This document shows positions 40,910-48,659 of a stretch of 48,659 nt of DNA, one piece after another. Each line of letters begins with the position of its first letter. The first letter of the stretch is position 1. This DNA comes from Candidatus Pacearchaeota archaeon (GTDB lineage Archaea; Nanobdellota; Nanobdellia; Pacearchaeales; GW2011-AR1). Under the pieces are notes generated by a model. The model was not told where the DNA came from, ran no database searches, and worked only from the letters and a program-made list of their open reading frames with translations. The translations under genes were made by a program, and so were the position numbers. The stretch lies in assembly GCA_023142835.1 (NCBI GenBank), contig JAGLIS010000023.1, forward strand, positions 1 through 48,659, in the 5' to 3' direction.

Positions 40910-41740
40910 ATGAAAGTTTCTAAGGGTGGTAAGATTATTGCTATTGATTTGGGGGGGACGAATATAAGAGTTGCTCTTATTAAAAACAAAAAAATTCTAA
41001 AATATCATAAGGAAAAAACTCCAAAAACTTTGAAGGATATTAATACTAAAATTTTTGAGTTTGTTGAGAGTTATATATCTGATGATGTGAAAGGTATTGC
41101 TGTTGCGGTTCCGGGTTTGTTTAAGGAGGGGGTGATAAAAACTTTACCGAATTTACCTATAAGGAATTATAATTTGGGAGGAGTATTAAAAAATAAGTTC
41201 AAAGTTCCAGTTGTTATTAGGAATGATGCGGATTGTGTTGCTCTTGCTGAATTGGAACTTGGATGTAAGAAGAAGAATTTTATTATTTTGACTCTGGGGA
41301 CTGGGATAGGTGGAGGGATTATTATTGATGGCAAACTTTATCATGGGGAAGGATATGGAGGAGAGCTTGGGCATATTGTTTTGGATGGTGGTAAGGATTT
41401 TGAAAGTTTGGCGGCGTCGAAGAGATTGCGAAGTGTGACGACTAAGGTATTTGGAGAGTCGAAATTGTTTAATGAATTAATAAAAATGAAAGATGTAAGA
41501 GCTAAGAAAATATTAGAAGAGTTTACGAAATATTATGGACAGGGGATTGCGTCGCTTGTTAATTGTTTTGATCCGGAGGTTGTTATTTTAGCTGGAGGTG
41601 TTAGTGAATGTGGAAATGAGTTTTTGAAAATGGTGAGGAAACATTCAGCTAAGTATTTTCATTTTCCAAAGAAGACTCCAATTTTATGGAGTAAGTTAAA
41701 ACATCCCGGAGTTTTGGGGGCGAGTTTGTATTTTGAGTAG
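40910..41740 (+). CDS. ROK-family glucokinase-like sugar kinase
   Basis: IIAIDLGGTNIRVALIK is the phosphate-1 loop; VIRNDADCVALAELELG holds the catalytic Asp; ILTLGTGIGGGIIIDGK phosphate-2; GYGGELGHIVLDGG the sugar-binding Glu-His. After this His the usual ROK zinc motif (C-x-C-G-x-x-G-C) is missing, replaced by KDFESLAASKR. The C-terminal adenosine motif is VVILAGGVSECG. 276 aa. It likely phosphorylates glucose feeding the glycolytic operon just upstream. Confidence 0.88.
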   Translation: MKVSKGGKIIAIDLGGTNIRVALIKNKKILKYHKEKTPKTLKDINTKIFEFVESYISDDVKGIAVAVPGLFKEGVIKTLPNLPIRNYNLGGVLKNKFKVPVVIRNDADCVALAELELGCKKKNFIILTLGTGIGGGIIIDGKLYHGEGYGGELGHIVLDGGKDFESLAASKRLRSVTTKVFGESKLFNELIKMKDVRAKKILEEFTKYYGQGIASLVNCFDPEVVILAGGVSECGNEFLKMVRKHSAKYFHFPKKTPILWSKLKHPGVLGASLYFE

Positions 41741-41776
41741 GAGCTATGTGATATATGTCTGTGGATTGTATACTAA

Positions 41777-42358
41777 TTACTTACACAATCCTCTATCATT
41801 GGGAACCCTTGTACCCTCAAAAAAAATTAACTTTGCCCACCCAACAAAAGGAACCTTAAACAATGCTTTTCCAACAAGTCTATCTTCTTCAATAATTTTT
41901 TCAGAACTTAACTGTCTAGAGTTAGTTTTATAATTATCTCCTTTCGTAGAATAAGTATCTCCAATCTTGATAACTCGATGAATCAAAGGATTTGCACTAC
42001 CTCCATTAAAAATAATTACATCTCCTATCTCGATGTTCTTAGCCTCAACGACGAAAATCATATCTCCTTTGTTAATCCCGTTTTTAAAATCCCAACCAAC
42101 TGTATCCTCTAATGTTATTCCATAATCTTCATAGACCTGACTTTCAAATGTATTCTCGAATCCTGCGTCGTGATGATACATAGAACAGCTTTCAACAATT
42201 ACTAATGGCAAACTCGTTCCAGTTACGAAAGAAAGTCCTGAGAAAAAAACAAATTTTATAATGATAAACGCCAACAACAATGTAACAGCGAAAGAAATCC
42301 AACTGTCTTCATGTAAAAAGTCCCAAAATTTTTTCCAATATTTCTTTAGATTCTTCAT
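41777..42358 (-). CDS. Signal peptidase I, archaeal/ER type (S26B)
   Basis: Membrane-bound protease that removes Sec signal peptides. One N-terminal membrane helix (about 20-45), catalytic serine in VESCSMY (Ser59), catalytic histidine in LIHRVIKIGD, and the acidic KGDNYKTNS. An insertion after the serine motif (about 62-90) is longer than usual. The ATG at 42358 is used; an upstream TTG at 42373 is unlikely. Convergent with the ROK kinase. Confidence 0.88.
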   Translation of the reverse strand: MKNLKKYWKKFWDFLHEDSWISFAVTLLLAFIIIKFVFFSGLSFVTGTSLPLVIVESCSMYHHDAGFENTFESQVYEDYGITLEDTVGWDFKNGINKGDMIFVVEAKNIEIGDVIIFNGGSANPLIHRVIKIGDTYSTKGDNYKTNSRQLSSEKIIEEDRLVGKALFKVPFVGWAKLIFFEGTRVPNDRGLCK

Positions 42359-42406
42359 CAAAGGTAAAAACAAATTTGCTTTATAATTATATCTTTTTCA
42401 TAACTC

Positions 42407-42475
42407 TTGTTAAGTCGTGCGAGCGGAATGAAATGGGTGAGAGCCTGCAAGGCGGTACTGAGCCGAAGGAGTTTT
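42407..42475. other. GC-rich intergenic patch, candidate small RNA
   Basis: About half G+C in an otherwise very AT-rich gap (42359-42593). It contains GCCTGCAAGGC, a small hairpin, and CTGAGCCGAAGG, a motif that recurs in other gaps of this region (44151, 45423, 46656). A 68-codon frame crosses it but reads like translated RNA structure (SCERNEMGES) rather than a protein. Confidence 0.3.
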
Positions 42476-42537
42476 CTTTTGCTATTAAAAAATTTAAATC
42501 TTTTATTTTAAAGGCGGGATGGAAATGCGTGCTTTCG

Positions 42538-42556
42538 TTTTTTTCTAAAAAAGAAG
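42538..42556. repeat. 19-nt terminator-like repeat, copy 1
   Basis: TTTTTTTCTAAAAAAGAAG is identical to 45263-45281. The T6/A6 arms can form a hairpin. Confidence 0.6.
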
Positions 42557-42593
42557 ATAAATTTATTAACGAATTTCATTAAACTATATTAAG

Positions 42594-43454
42594 ATGATTG
42601 AAAAACGAAAAGGATTGATATTTGCAGTATTATCTTCAATTCTATTAAGTCTTTCTTACATATTCTTTACAATTTTGTTAAAAACCGAATCTATTTCTAA
42701 AGTCTTGTTTTATTGGTTTTTGATTGCGTTTATTATTTCTCTAATTTTTAGTTTAAAAGAAAACTTTAAAATTTTAAATGAAATTAAAAACAAAAAATTT
42801 CCTTTGATTATTCTTGGATTAGCTGAGGGATTAGCTTCAATTTTGTTTTTGACAGGATTAAAGAGTGTCGGACCAGTTTTGACTTCATTTATAACTCAGT
42901 TCACATTTATCTTTGTATTAATATATTCCATTATATTATTAAAGGAAAAATTCAATCTTCTTGAATTTCTGGGAATAATCTTTGCAATCGTAGGAGTTTT
43001 TATAATTAATTGGAACCAAGGAATTTCTGTTGTAAAAGGAAGTTTTTTAGTTTTATTGGCTTCTTTTCTCTTTGCCACTTCTTCTTTTGTGGCTAAAAAA
43101 TATATCAAAAATATATCTCCAAAAACAATTAACCTAGTTAGATTATTTTTTATTTCTCTTTTTGGATTAGTATATTCATTTATTCAAAAAACTAATTTAA
43201 CATTTGATGCGAACAGCATCCCCATAGTGATATTTGGGTCTTTCTTTTGTGCATTTTTAGGTTTTGAATTATTCTACAACTCCTTAAAATATTTGAAATT
43301 AGGAACTTCCAACACAATAAGGGCCTTATCCCCAATCTTTACAATATTTCTTGCATTTTTTATTTTTTCAGAGATTCCTAATTTCGTTCAGATTATAGGA
43401 AGTTTTTTAATATTGATTGGAATTTTATTATTAATAAAATGGCAGAAAAAATAA
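42594..43454 (+). CDS. EamA/DMT-family transporter
   Basis: Ten membrane helices in two repeated five-helix halves, 286 aa, typical of EamA drug/metabolite transporters. Recognisable repeats: GLKSVGPVLTSFITQFTFIF with LLKEKFNLLEFLGIIFAIVG in the first half; SLKYLKLGTSNTIRALSPIF with IFSEIPNFVQIIGSFLILIG in the second. Substrate unknown. Its 3' end overlaps the HAD gene by 16 nt, so the two are co-translated. Confidence 0.9.
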   Translation: MIEKRKGLIFAVLSSILLSLSYIFFTILLKTESISKVLFYWFLIAFIISLIFSLKENFKILNEIKNKKFPLIILGLAEGLASILFLTGLKSVGPVLTSFITQFTFIFVLIYSIILLKEKFNLLEFLGIIFAIVGVFIINWNQGISVVKGSFLVLLASFLFATSSFVAKKYIKNISPKTINLVRLFFISLFGLVYSFIQKTNLTFDANSIPIVIFGSFFCAFLGFELFYNSLKYLKLGTSNTIRALSPIFTIFLAFFIFSEIPNFVQIIGSFLILIGILLLIKWQKK

Positions 43455-44044
43455 AAACGATACTTTTTGATTTGGGGGGTGTTTATCTTAATAGGGGTAT
43501 TTGGATATTCAGAGAAGATTATCTTGTTAAAAATTTCAATGTTACAAATCAGCAAGTAATAGATGTAATGATCAAAAAATACTATAAACCATATTTTTCT
43601 GGGAAGATGTCTGAAGAAGAATTTTGGGAAAAAAGCTTAGAAGATTTAAATATTAAAGCAGATTGGAAAGATTTAAGAAAAAAATTATTAGATTCTTTTG
43701 AACCCCAAAAGGGAATGCCCGAACTTATTCGGAATTTAAGAAAATCTTATCGGGTTGGACTTTTGTCTGACCAAACAAAAGAATGGTGGCCATACTTAGA
43801 TAAAAAATACCAAATTTCAAATGATTTTGATTTCACAATAATTTCTTATAAAACTGGTTTCCATAAACCTCAATCTGAAATTTATGATATAGCTATAAAA
43901 GAATCAGGATGTAAACCTGATGGAATTTTATTCATAGATGATTTAGAACACAATTTAGAGCCTGCAAATAGTTTAGGAATGAAGACACTCTTGTTTGAAA
44001 ATCCGACTCAAATAAAAGAAGATTTGAAAAGAAAAGAAATATAA
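43439..44044 (+). CDS. HAD-superfamily hydrolase, 201 aa
   Basis: ILFDLGGVYLNRG is motif I: the nucleophile Asp is present and the second position is Gly (DLGGV), as in the YihX-like subgroup. VGLLSDQTKEWW is motif II, YKTGFHKPQSEIYDIA motif III with Lys, and ILFIDDLEHNLEPANSLGM motif IV. Probably a sugar-phosphate phosphatase. Coupled to the EamA gene upstream. The stop codon lies within the start of a 140-nt repeat that recurs at 45322. Confidence 0.87.
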   Translation: MAEKIKTILFDLGGVYLNRGIWIFREDYLVKNFNVTNQQVIDVMIKKYYKPYFSGKMSEEEFWEKSLEDLNIKADWKDLRKKLLDSFEPQKGMPELIRNLRKSYRVGLLSDQTKEWWPYLDKKYQISNDFDFTIISYKTGFHKPQSEIYDIAIKESGCKPDGILFIDDLEHNLEPANSLGMKTLLFENPTQIKEDLKRKEI

Positions 44045-44177
44045 ATCAGAAAAATTTGGTGAAGCCTAGACTATGTGTCTGAAGGACTAGCACGTTTTTG
44101 TTTGGAGTAGGAATATATATTGGAAATTTAAACTTTTAGTAGAAGAAAAAAGCCGAAGGCTTAGTTAAATTTTCACG
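44037..44177. repeat. Intergenic direct repeat A
   Basis: Matches repeat B (45322-45453) in order, best over 44112-44166 with about 84% identity and one gap by hand count. It contains AGCC-GAA-GGCT (44151-44161), a small hairpin after A-rich sequence. The HAD stop codon is inside the first bases. Confidence 0.65.
44069..44090. repeat. 22-nt direct repeat, copy 1 (copy 2 at 44199-44220)
   Basis: Copies match at 19 of 22 positions around the block CTGAAGGAC and lie 130 nt apart, one inside repeat A and one just before the methyltransferase stop. Confidence 0.5.
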
Positions 44178-44233
44178 TTAATAAATTTCTCCGCAGGAGA
44201 CTATATATCTGAAGGACGAGGGGGATTTTTCGT

Positions 44234-45181
44234 TTAAACACCATATCTTGTTGGTTGAACCATTGAAAGAAGATATCCTCTATCCTCTGTGGTGGTAAGA
44301 AGTTCAGTTCTAAAGCCCACATCAGATAATAATTTTGTAATAGTCCATTCTGTAAACTTTACTGATCTTGATAGCAATATCTGTTCGTCTTTTTCCAATG
44401 TGAAATTTTCAGAACCGATTTTTACATTTGAATTCTTTTTCAAGATTACTTTAACTTCCACTTGATTCAATTTATCATTCCAAGAAACATCATATTCAGT
44501 ATCATTTCTTTTTATTCCAACGTTGTCTGGGATAAAATAAAGGAAATTCTCAGGGAGTTTTCCTTTGTAGTGTGGAAGAATTTTGTTTATTTTTGAAAAA
44601 TTTGTTAATTCAACCCCTAGGATAAAAAAGTCTTCCGAAGACATAGAATCTCTAAAGTTTGTTAAAACTCTTTGTCTGTCAGAATGGTTTCCTAATGTGC
44701 TTCCAAGAAACAATAATAAGTTTGAATAACCGTCTTCTTTTAATTCAAACATAATGTCTGAAAAATTTCCCATTTCGAAATCTAATTCAATTGGTTTAAT
44801 TTGAATATTTTTGTATTTATTTTTAACAAATTTTTCTGCCATACTTAACATATTTGAGCTTATGTCTATTGGGACATATCTTAATTGAATGTTTTGTTCG
44901 GTTAGAATATCTAAAATTGGAACTACTGGTTCTCCATTCCCACAACCAACATCAATAATGTTAAGTTTTTTGCAATTTGGAAAACTAGAAATAAAATTAT
45001 TTATCTTCTTTCTTAATAATTCAGCTTCAACAGAATTAATTCCATTAATTTTATCACTTCTTTGTTTTACTATTGCATCCCAATTTTTTGCCCCTTCATC
45101 TAAATAGGCAAATTTAAGAGGAATTTCACCTCTTCCCTTAATGGATGCAATAAGTTCGTATTGTTGTTTTTTGGTAAGCAT
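44234..45181 (-). CDS. EgtD-like (DUF2260) SAM-dependent methyltransferase
   Basis: 315 aa. The SAM site is LNIIDVGCGNGEPVVPIL, with YVPIDISSNMLSMAEKF the acidic ribose-binding strand and LLFLGSTLGNHSD the family motif (FxGSTxGN) that in EgtD holds a substrate-binding Asn. EgtD trimethylates histidine on the way to ergothioneine. No EgtB-like partner is visible, and the N-terminal substrate region is diverged, so another amine substrate is possible. Flanked on both sides by intergenic direct repeats A and B. Confidence 0.8.
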   Translation of the reverse strand: MLTKKQQYELIASIKGRGEIPLKFAYLDEGAKNWDAIVKQRSDKINGINSVEAELLRKKINNFISSFPNCKKLNIIDVGCGNGEPVVPILDILTEQNIQLRYVPIDISSNMLSMAEKFVKNKYKNIQIKPIELDFEMGNFSDIMFELKEDGYSNLLLFLGSTLGNHSDRQRVLTNFRDSMSSEDFFILGVELTNFSKINKILPHYKGKLPENFLYFIPDNVGIKRNDTEYDVSWNDKLNQVEVKVILKKNSNVKIGSENFTLEKDEQILLSRSVKFTEWTITKLLSDVGFRTELLTTTEDRGYLLSMVQPTRYGV

Positions 45182-45262
45182 AATAATTTGATTAAGATAC
45201 AGGGTTTAATAAAGTTTTCTTTTAAAAGTCAGTAAGGATAAAAATCTCCCTCTTTTTGTTTC

Positions 45263-45281
45263 TTTTTTTCTAAAAAAGAAG
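45263..45281. repeat. 19-nt terminator-like repeat, copy 2
   Basis: Identical to 42538-42556. It lies just upstream of the methyltransferase start region on the opposite side. Confidence 0.6.
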
Positions 45282-45321
45282 TTAATTTTTGATGTTTATT
45301 GGAATATGGCGAAACCTGCAA

Positions 45322-45453
45322 AAATATAAATTAGAAAAAAATTGGGTGTAACGAAATGACTAGCGCATTTATTTTTTGGGAAGTATATATTAGAGATTTA
45401 AATTTTTAACAGAAGAAAAAAAGCCGAAGACTCAGTTCAAAAAATATTTTTCG
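45322..45453. repeat. Intergenic direct repeat B
   Basis: Second copy of repeat A, 1270 nt away, in the same orientation. The hairpin base pair is lost here (AGCCGAAGACT). Together A and B bracket the EgtD-like gene. Confidence 0.65.
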
Positions 45454-45552
45454 TTCTTATTCTTTATTATGGGCTTTCCTTAATTTTATAAATTTGATTT
45501 TTCCATTTTAAAAAATGAAAGAAGGATTAGTGGTAAATTCCAGTTTCTAAAT

Positions 45553-46431
45553 TTATCTTCTTGCATCTTTTCTTTTAAAGGGTGGCTTAGAATTATTATC
45601 AGATAATATTTCATATAAATGAGGTCTACGATAAGCATCTCCCCAAATTTCTTTTTTCCTATATTCTCGCAATTCACTTAAATTAAATTCAGCTATAAAA
45701 ATATTCTCAGAACTATCACCCATCACTATAAGCGGACTGTATTCCTCTCCTTTTTTTCGCATACCATCAAATGCCACTGATTTTCCATTAAACCTTGGAT
45801 AATTTGCCATAGCCACACCAACCATATTTTCAAATCCTCTTGATTGGAATTGTGCAATACGATTATTTTCGAGTATACATGCATTTGGAACAAGAATTAA
45901 CTCAGCTCCATGTAACATTAAAATTCTTGCTACTTCCGGGAATTCCCTGTCATAGCAAATCATAACACCAATTTTAACTATTCCTTCGCTAGTTTTTAAT
46001 TCTGCAACAGGGAATTTTTCTCCTGCTACAAACATTGACTCCCAACCTTTATCTACTAAATGGGTTTTACGATAATGAAGAACCGTTTTACCATTTGCAT
46101 CAATTAATGTGGCAGTATTGTAAAACTCTGTTTTTCCTTGGTTGGATTCTAAAAATGTAAAAACTATAGCTATCCCAATTTCTTTTGCTAGTTTTGAATA
46201 TCTTTCATATTCTTTATGTCCAACCCATATTGATTTTTCTTTCCATACATGGCGTTTTTCTTTATCAGTTGGATATTCTTCATACCCAATAGTCCACATC
46301 TCAGGGAATAATGCAATATCTACTCCCTTCTTTTTTGCAATTACTAACGCTTTTTCTGCTTTAGAAAAAAGTCTTTCTTTGTTATTTGCACCATCTAACT
46401 GTAATAAGGCTATTTTAATTTTATGATCCAT
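45553..46431 (-). CDS. Carbon-nitrogen hydrolase (nitrilase superfamily)
   Basis: 292 aa, full domain. The catalytic triad is visible: Glu in ALFPEMWTIGY, Lys in YRKTHLVDKGW, and Cys in GVMICYDREFPEVARIL. VAMANYPRFNGKS and SSENIFIAEFNLSEL complete the fold. The group includes amidases that act on carbamoylated or omega-amides; the substrate cannot be read from the sequence. Stands alone on the minus strand next to a 430-nt gap. Confidence 0.92.
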   Translation of the reverse strand: MDHKIKIALLQLDGANNKERLFSKAEKALVIAKKKGVDIALFPEMWTIGYEEYPTDKEKRHVWKEKSIWVGHKEYERYSKLAKEIGIAIVFTFLESNQGKTEFYNTATLIDANGKTVLHYRKTHLVDKGWESMFVAGEKFPVAELKTSEGIVKIGVMICYDREFPEVARILMLHGAELILVPNACILENNRIAQFQSRGFENMVGVAMANYPRFNGKSVAFDGMRKKGEEYSPLIVMGDSSENIFIAEFNLSELREYRKKEIWGDAYRRPHLYEILSDNNSKPPFKRKDARR

Positions 46432-46861
46432 ATAATAAAAAACATTTGTTTAATTTATAAATAAATCGTTTTCTAGTACCTGTTAACAGTTTTCATATTT
46501 ATCCTAATTCAAAAACTCAAAACTCAATTGCCTTGCCCCCAAATATAAAAAGCAATTAGCTCACGGAGGACACGGATCAAGACAAGAAGATTTCAAATAT
46601 ATATCTATAAAACTCAAATAACCCTAGCTTAAATATCCCCAAAATCCGTGTACGCCGAAGGTGTCGTGTAATCCGTGAGCCATATTTCCCCTGCCCCCAT
46701 GTATTCTAAATTCTATCTTGGTTAGCAAGTACAAAACAACAGCCTTGCACAATAAATCCAATTTCGCACAATAAGAAAACATTTTAAAGGAAGAAGATTT
46801 TAAAAGACTAGCTAATCTCTACATTGAAAAGTTCAAGAGGTTATCTAAGGCAAATAAGAAA
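46432..46861. other. 430-nt intergenic region between nitrilase and CDC48
   Basis: Holds divergent promoters, the inverted-repeat structure at 46559-46680, and GCACAATAA twice (46746 and 46766). From 46775 a frame is open into CDC48 (for example FKRLANLYIEKFKRLSKANK) but has no conventional start codon; it may be a fragment of another gene or chance. Confidence 0.5.
46559..46680. repeat. Nested inverted repeats, candidate structured RNA or small mobile element
   Basis: Outer arms GCTCACGGA (46559-46567) and TCCGTGAGC (46672-46680) are perfect complements; inner arms ACACGGAT (46570-46577) and ATCCGTGT (46644-46651) likewise. The 3' side also holds ACGCC-GAA-GGTGT (46652-46664). CACGGAT/ATCCGTG words recall a widespread intergenic repeat type seen in many prokaryote genomes (recollection, not searched). 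Confidence 0.6.
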
Positions 46862-48659
46862 ATGGCAAAGAAAAAAGAAGAATCAAACGGAACAATCAAA
46901 CTAAGAGTTGTAGAAGCATTGCAAGACGACGCCTACAAAGGGATAGTCAGAATTGACGCAGATTTAATGAAAGAACTCCAACTTGAAAGAGGAGATATTA
47001 TTTTTATAAAAGGGGGCAGAGAAACTTACTCCATAGTGGATAGAGCATATCCTGCAGATATGGGTGAGGAAATTATTCGAATGGATGGTATAGTTAGGAA
47101 GAACTCTAAAACTGGAATTGGAGAACAAGTAGAAATTAAAAAGGCAAGAATAAAAGAAGCAAAGAAAATAACAATTGCACCTGCCCAACAAGGTATTCGG
47201 GTTCAAGGAGACCCTGAAAATTTTAAAAAAGGACTTTTAGGAAAACCAGTTATAAAAGGAGATATAGTTGTTATGGGTGGAACTCAGCGTCGACAAGATT
47301 TGATGTCTGATGGATTTGGAGATTTATTTGGAGGAGATATGGGAGAGATTTTTAGTCAAATGGGATTTGGAGGTATGTCTGGGGGATTAACTCAAGTTAG
47401 GTTCGCGGTTGTTTCTACAAACCCAAATCAACCTTGCATCATAACAGAAAACACGGAAATAATTCTAAGTCCAAAAGCAGTAGACATCTCGGAAGAATCC
47501 ATTCCCCAAATAACTTATGAAGATATCGGAGGGCTAAGGGAAGAAGTTAAGAAAGTTAGAGAGATGGTTGAGCTTCCATTAAAGCGACCAGAGATTTTTT
47601 CGAGATTAGGAATTGAACCTCCTAAAGGAGTCTTACTTTACGGACCTCCTGGAACTGGTAAAACTCTTTTAGCAAAAGCTATAGCAAACGAATCTGAAGC
47701 ACATTTCATATTATTAAATGGTCCAGAAATTATGTCCAAATTTTATGGGGAATCCGAAAAGAAAATCCGTGAGATTTTTGAAGATGCGGAAAAGAACGCT
47801 CCCTCAATTATCTTCATTGATGAAATAGATTCACTTGCACCTAAGCGGGAAGAAACTGGTGGAGAGGTTGAGCGAAGAGTAGTTTCACAATTATTAACTA
47901 TGATGGATGGGCTGAAAACTCGTGGAAGGGTTGTAGTTATAGGGGCAACTAATCGTCCGAATTCCCTCGACCCGGCATTAAGACGTCCAGGACGTTTTGA
48001 TAGAGAAGTAGAAATATCTGTCCCTGATAAAACTGGAAGACTTTCTATTTTAAAAATTCATACTCGAGGAATGCCTTTGACAAATAAAGTTAATTTAGAT
48101 GAAATAGCATCGAAGACTCACGGGTTTGTTGGAGCCGATATTAATTCTTTGGCAAAGGAAGCTGCAATGATTGTTCTTCGAAGGAATCTCCCGAAATTTA
48201 ATCTTGAAGAGGACAAAGAAATCCCTCAAGAAGTTTTAGAGGAATTAAAAGTTTCACAGAAAGATTTTGATGAAGCGTTAAAAGTTGTTAGACCTTCAGC
48301 GATGCGAGAAGTTCTTGTAGAAACTCCAAATACTAAATGGGAAGACATCGGTGGAATTGATGGTGTCAAGAGAGATTTGAAGGAAGCAGTAGAATGGCCA
48401 TTAAAATTTCCAGCATCATTTACGCGAATGGGGATTAATCCTCCAAAAGGAGTTTTGCTTTATGGACCTCCGGGAACAGGTAAAACTCTTTTAGCAAAAG
48501 CCGTCGCCAATGAATCAGAAGCAAATTTTATTCAAGTAAAAGGTCCAAGTCTATTGAGTATGTGGGTAGGGAAGTCTGAGGAAGGAATTAGGAAAATATT
48601 TGAGAGAGCAAGGCAGGTTTCACCTTGTATAGTTTTCTTCGATGAAATAGATTCTCTTG
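46862..48659 (+). CDS. CDC48/VAT AAA+ ATPase (3'-truncated by the window edge)
   Basis: Unfoldase that extracts and feeds substrates to the proteasome or other machines. N-domain about residues 10-205 (IKLRVVEALQDDAYKGIVRI double-psi barrel). D1 has Walker A GPPGTGKT near residue 261, Walker B IIFIDEIDSLAP and GATNRPNSLDPALRRPGRFD; D2 has a second GPPGTGKT near residue 537 and breaks off at FFDEIDSL. An unusual Gly/Met-rich insertion (47278-47392, for example FGDLFGGDMGEIF) interrupts the N-domain. The ATG at 46862 gives the standard start. Confidence 0.96.
   Translation, partial: MAKKKEESNGTIKLRVVEALQDDAYKGIVRIDADLMKELQLERGDIIFIKGGRETYSIVDRAYPADMGEEIIRMDGIVRKNSKTGIGEQVEIKKARIKEAKKITIAPAQQGIRVQGDPENFKKGLLGKPVIKGDIVVMGGTQRRQDLMSDGFGDLFGGDMGEIFSQMGFGGMSGGLTQVRFAVVSTNPNQPCIITENTEIILSPKAVDISEESIPQITYEDIGGLREEVKKVREMVELPLKRPEIFSRLGIEPPKGVLLYGPPGTGKTLLAKAIANESEAHFILLNGPEIMSKFYGESEKKIREIFEDAEKNAPSIIFIDEIDSLAPKREETGGEVERRVVSQLLTMMDGLKTRGRVVVIGATNRPNSLDPALRRPGRFDREVEISVPDKTGRLSILKIHTRGMPLTNKVNLDEIASKTHGFVGADINSLAKEAAMIVLRRNLPKFNLEEDKEIPQEVLEELKVSQKDFDEALKVVRPSAMREVLVETPNTKWEDIGGIDGVKRDLKEAVEWPLKFPASFTRMGINPPKGVLLYGPPGTGKTLLAKAVANESEANFIQVKGPSLLSMWVGKSEEGIRKIFERARQVSPCIVFFDEIDSL

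Noticed and set aside
42376..42582. A 68-codon frame between signal peptidase and the EamA transporter
   Set aside because: It translates a GC-rich structured patch and a repeat copy; no family resemblance and no good ribosome-binding site.

Overview
The window is AT-rich chromosomal DNA from an archaeon, most likely a DPANN-type lineage of the Woesearchaeota/Pacearchaeota kind. The evidence is an archaeal EF-1A, diphthine synthase, class I CCA-adding enzyme, archaeal UMP kinase, RNase P protein Rpp30, split archaeal PheS/PheT and CDC48. A 23-nt tRNA intron has bulge-helix-bulge geometry, and many genes have TATA boxes about 25-30 nt upstream of the start codon, as in leaderless archaeal transcripts. 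The lineage is inferred from gene content only. Both window edges cut genes (EF-1A at the left, CDC48 at the right).

Layout. Bases 1-12.6 kb are mostly housekeeping: EF-1A, a TrmB regulator, IleRS, DphB, a MaoC-like protein, a Trm5-like methyltransferase, a Zn-ribbon protein, a pilin-like protein with a fibrinogen-like domain, CCA transferase, a PIN protein and several conserved unknowns. Bases 12.6-18.8 kb are accessory: a decayed GNAT-like start, an ABC-F ATPase, a nitroreductase, two paralogous P-loop kinases, a PIN protein, a HAD phosphatase, a broken HNH endonuclease and tRNA-Trp. Bases 18.8-22.5 kb carry conserved unknowns plus pyrH and rnp3. Bases 22.5-28.5 kb hold pheS and pheT, split by six inserted genes. 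Bases 29-32 kb hold tRNA-Thr with an intron, a permease pair bounded by a copy of the tRNA 3' end, and a phosphoglycerate mutase-like gene.

Bases 33.3-40.3 kb form one tightly overlapping operon joining sugar metabolism to hydrogen metabolism: PfkB kinase, class I aldolase, cupin phosphoglucose isomerase, GH15-like protein, triosephosphate isomerase, then NuoE-like, NuoF-like and [FeFe]-hydrogenase subunits. A ROK glucokinase lies just downstream. The simplest reading is a sugar fermenter that disposes of glycolytic NADH as H2. Bases 41.8-46.4 kb are another accessory stretch with repeated intergenic elements: signal peptidase, EamA transporter, HAD, EgtD-like methyltransferase and nitrilase. 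CDC48 follows.

The most unusual signal is a recurring geometry of gene capture. Between pheS and pheT, copies of the pheS 3' end (MKFWRK-stop) and of the pheT 5' end (MTILTLDKKEL) recur at the junctions of the inserted genes. They include a 17-codon chimera that joins the two across a short microhomology. At 14.5-15.9 kb the first codons of the PIN gene (MKYLIFDAG) recur three times as decayed copies, two of them just before inserted genes. This suggests repeated insertion into translation-coupled stop/start junctions with duplication of the junction. No recombinase is visible.
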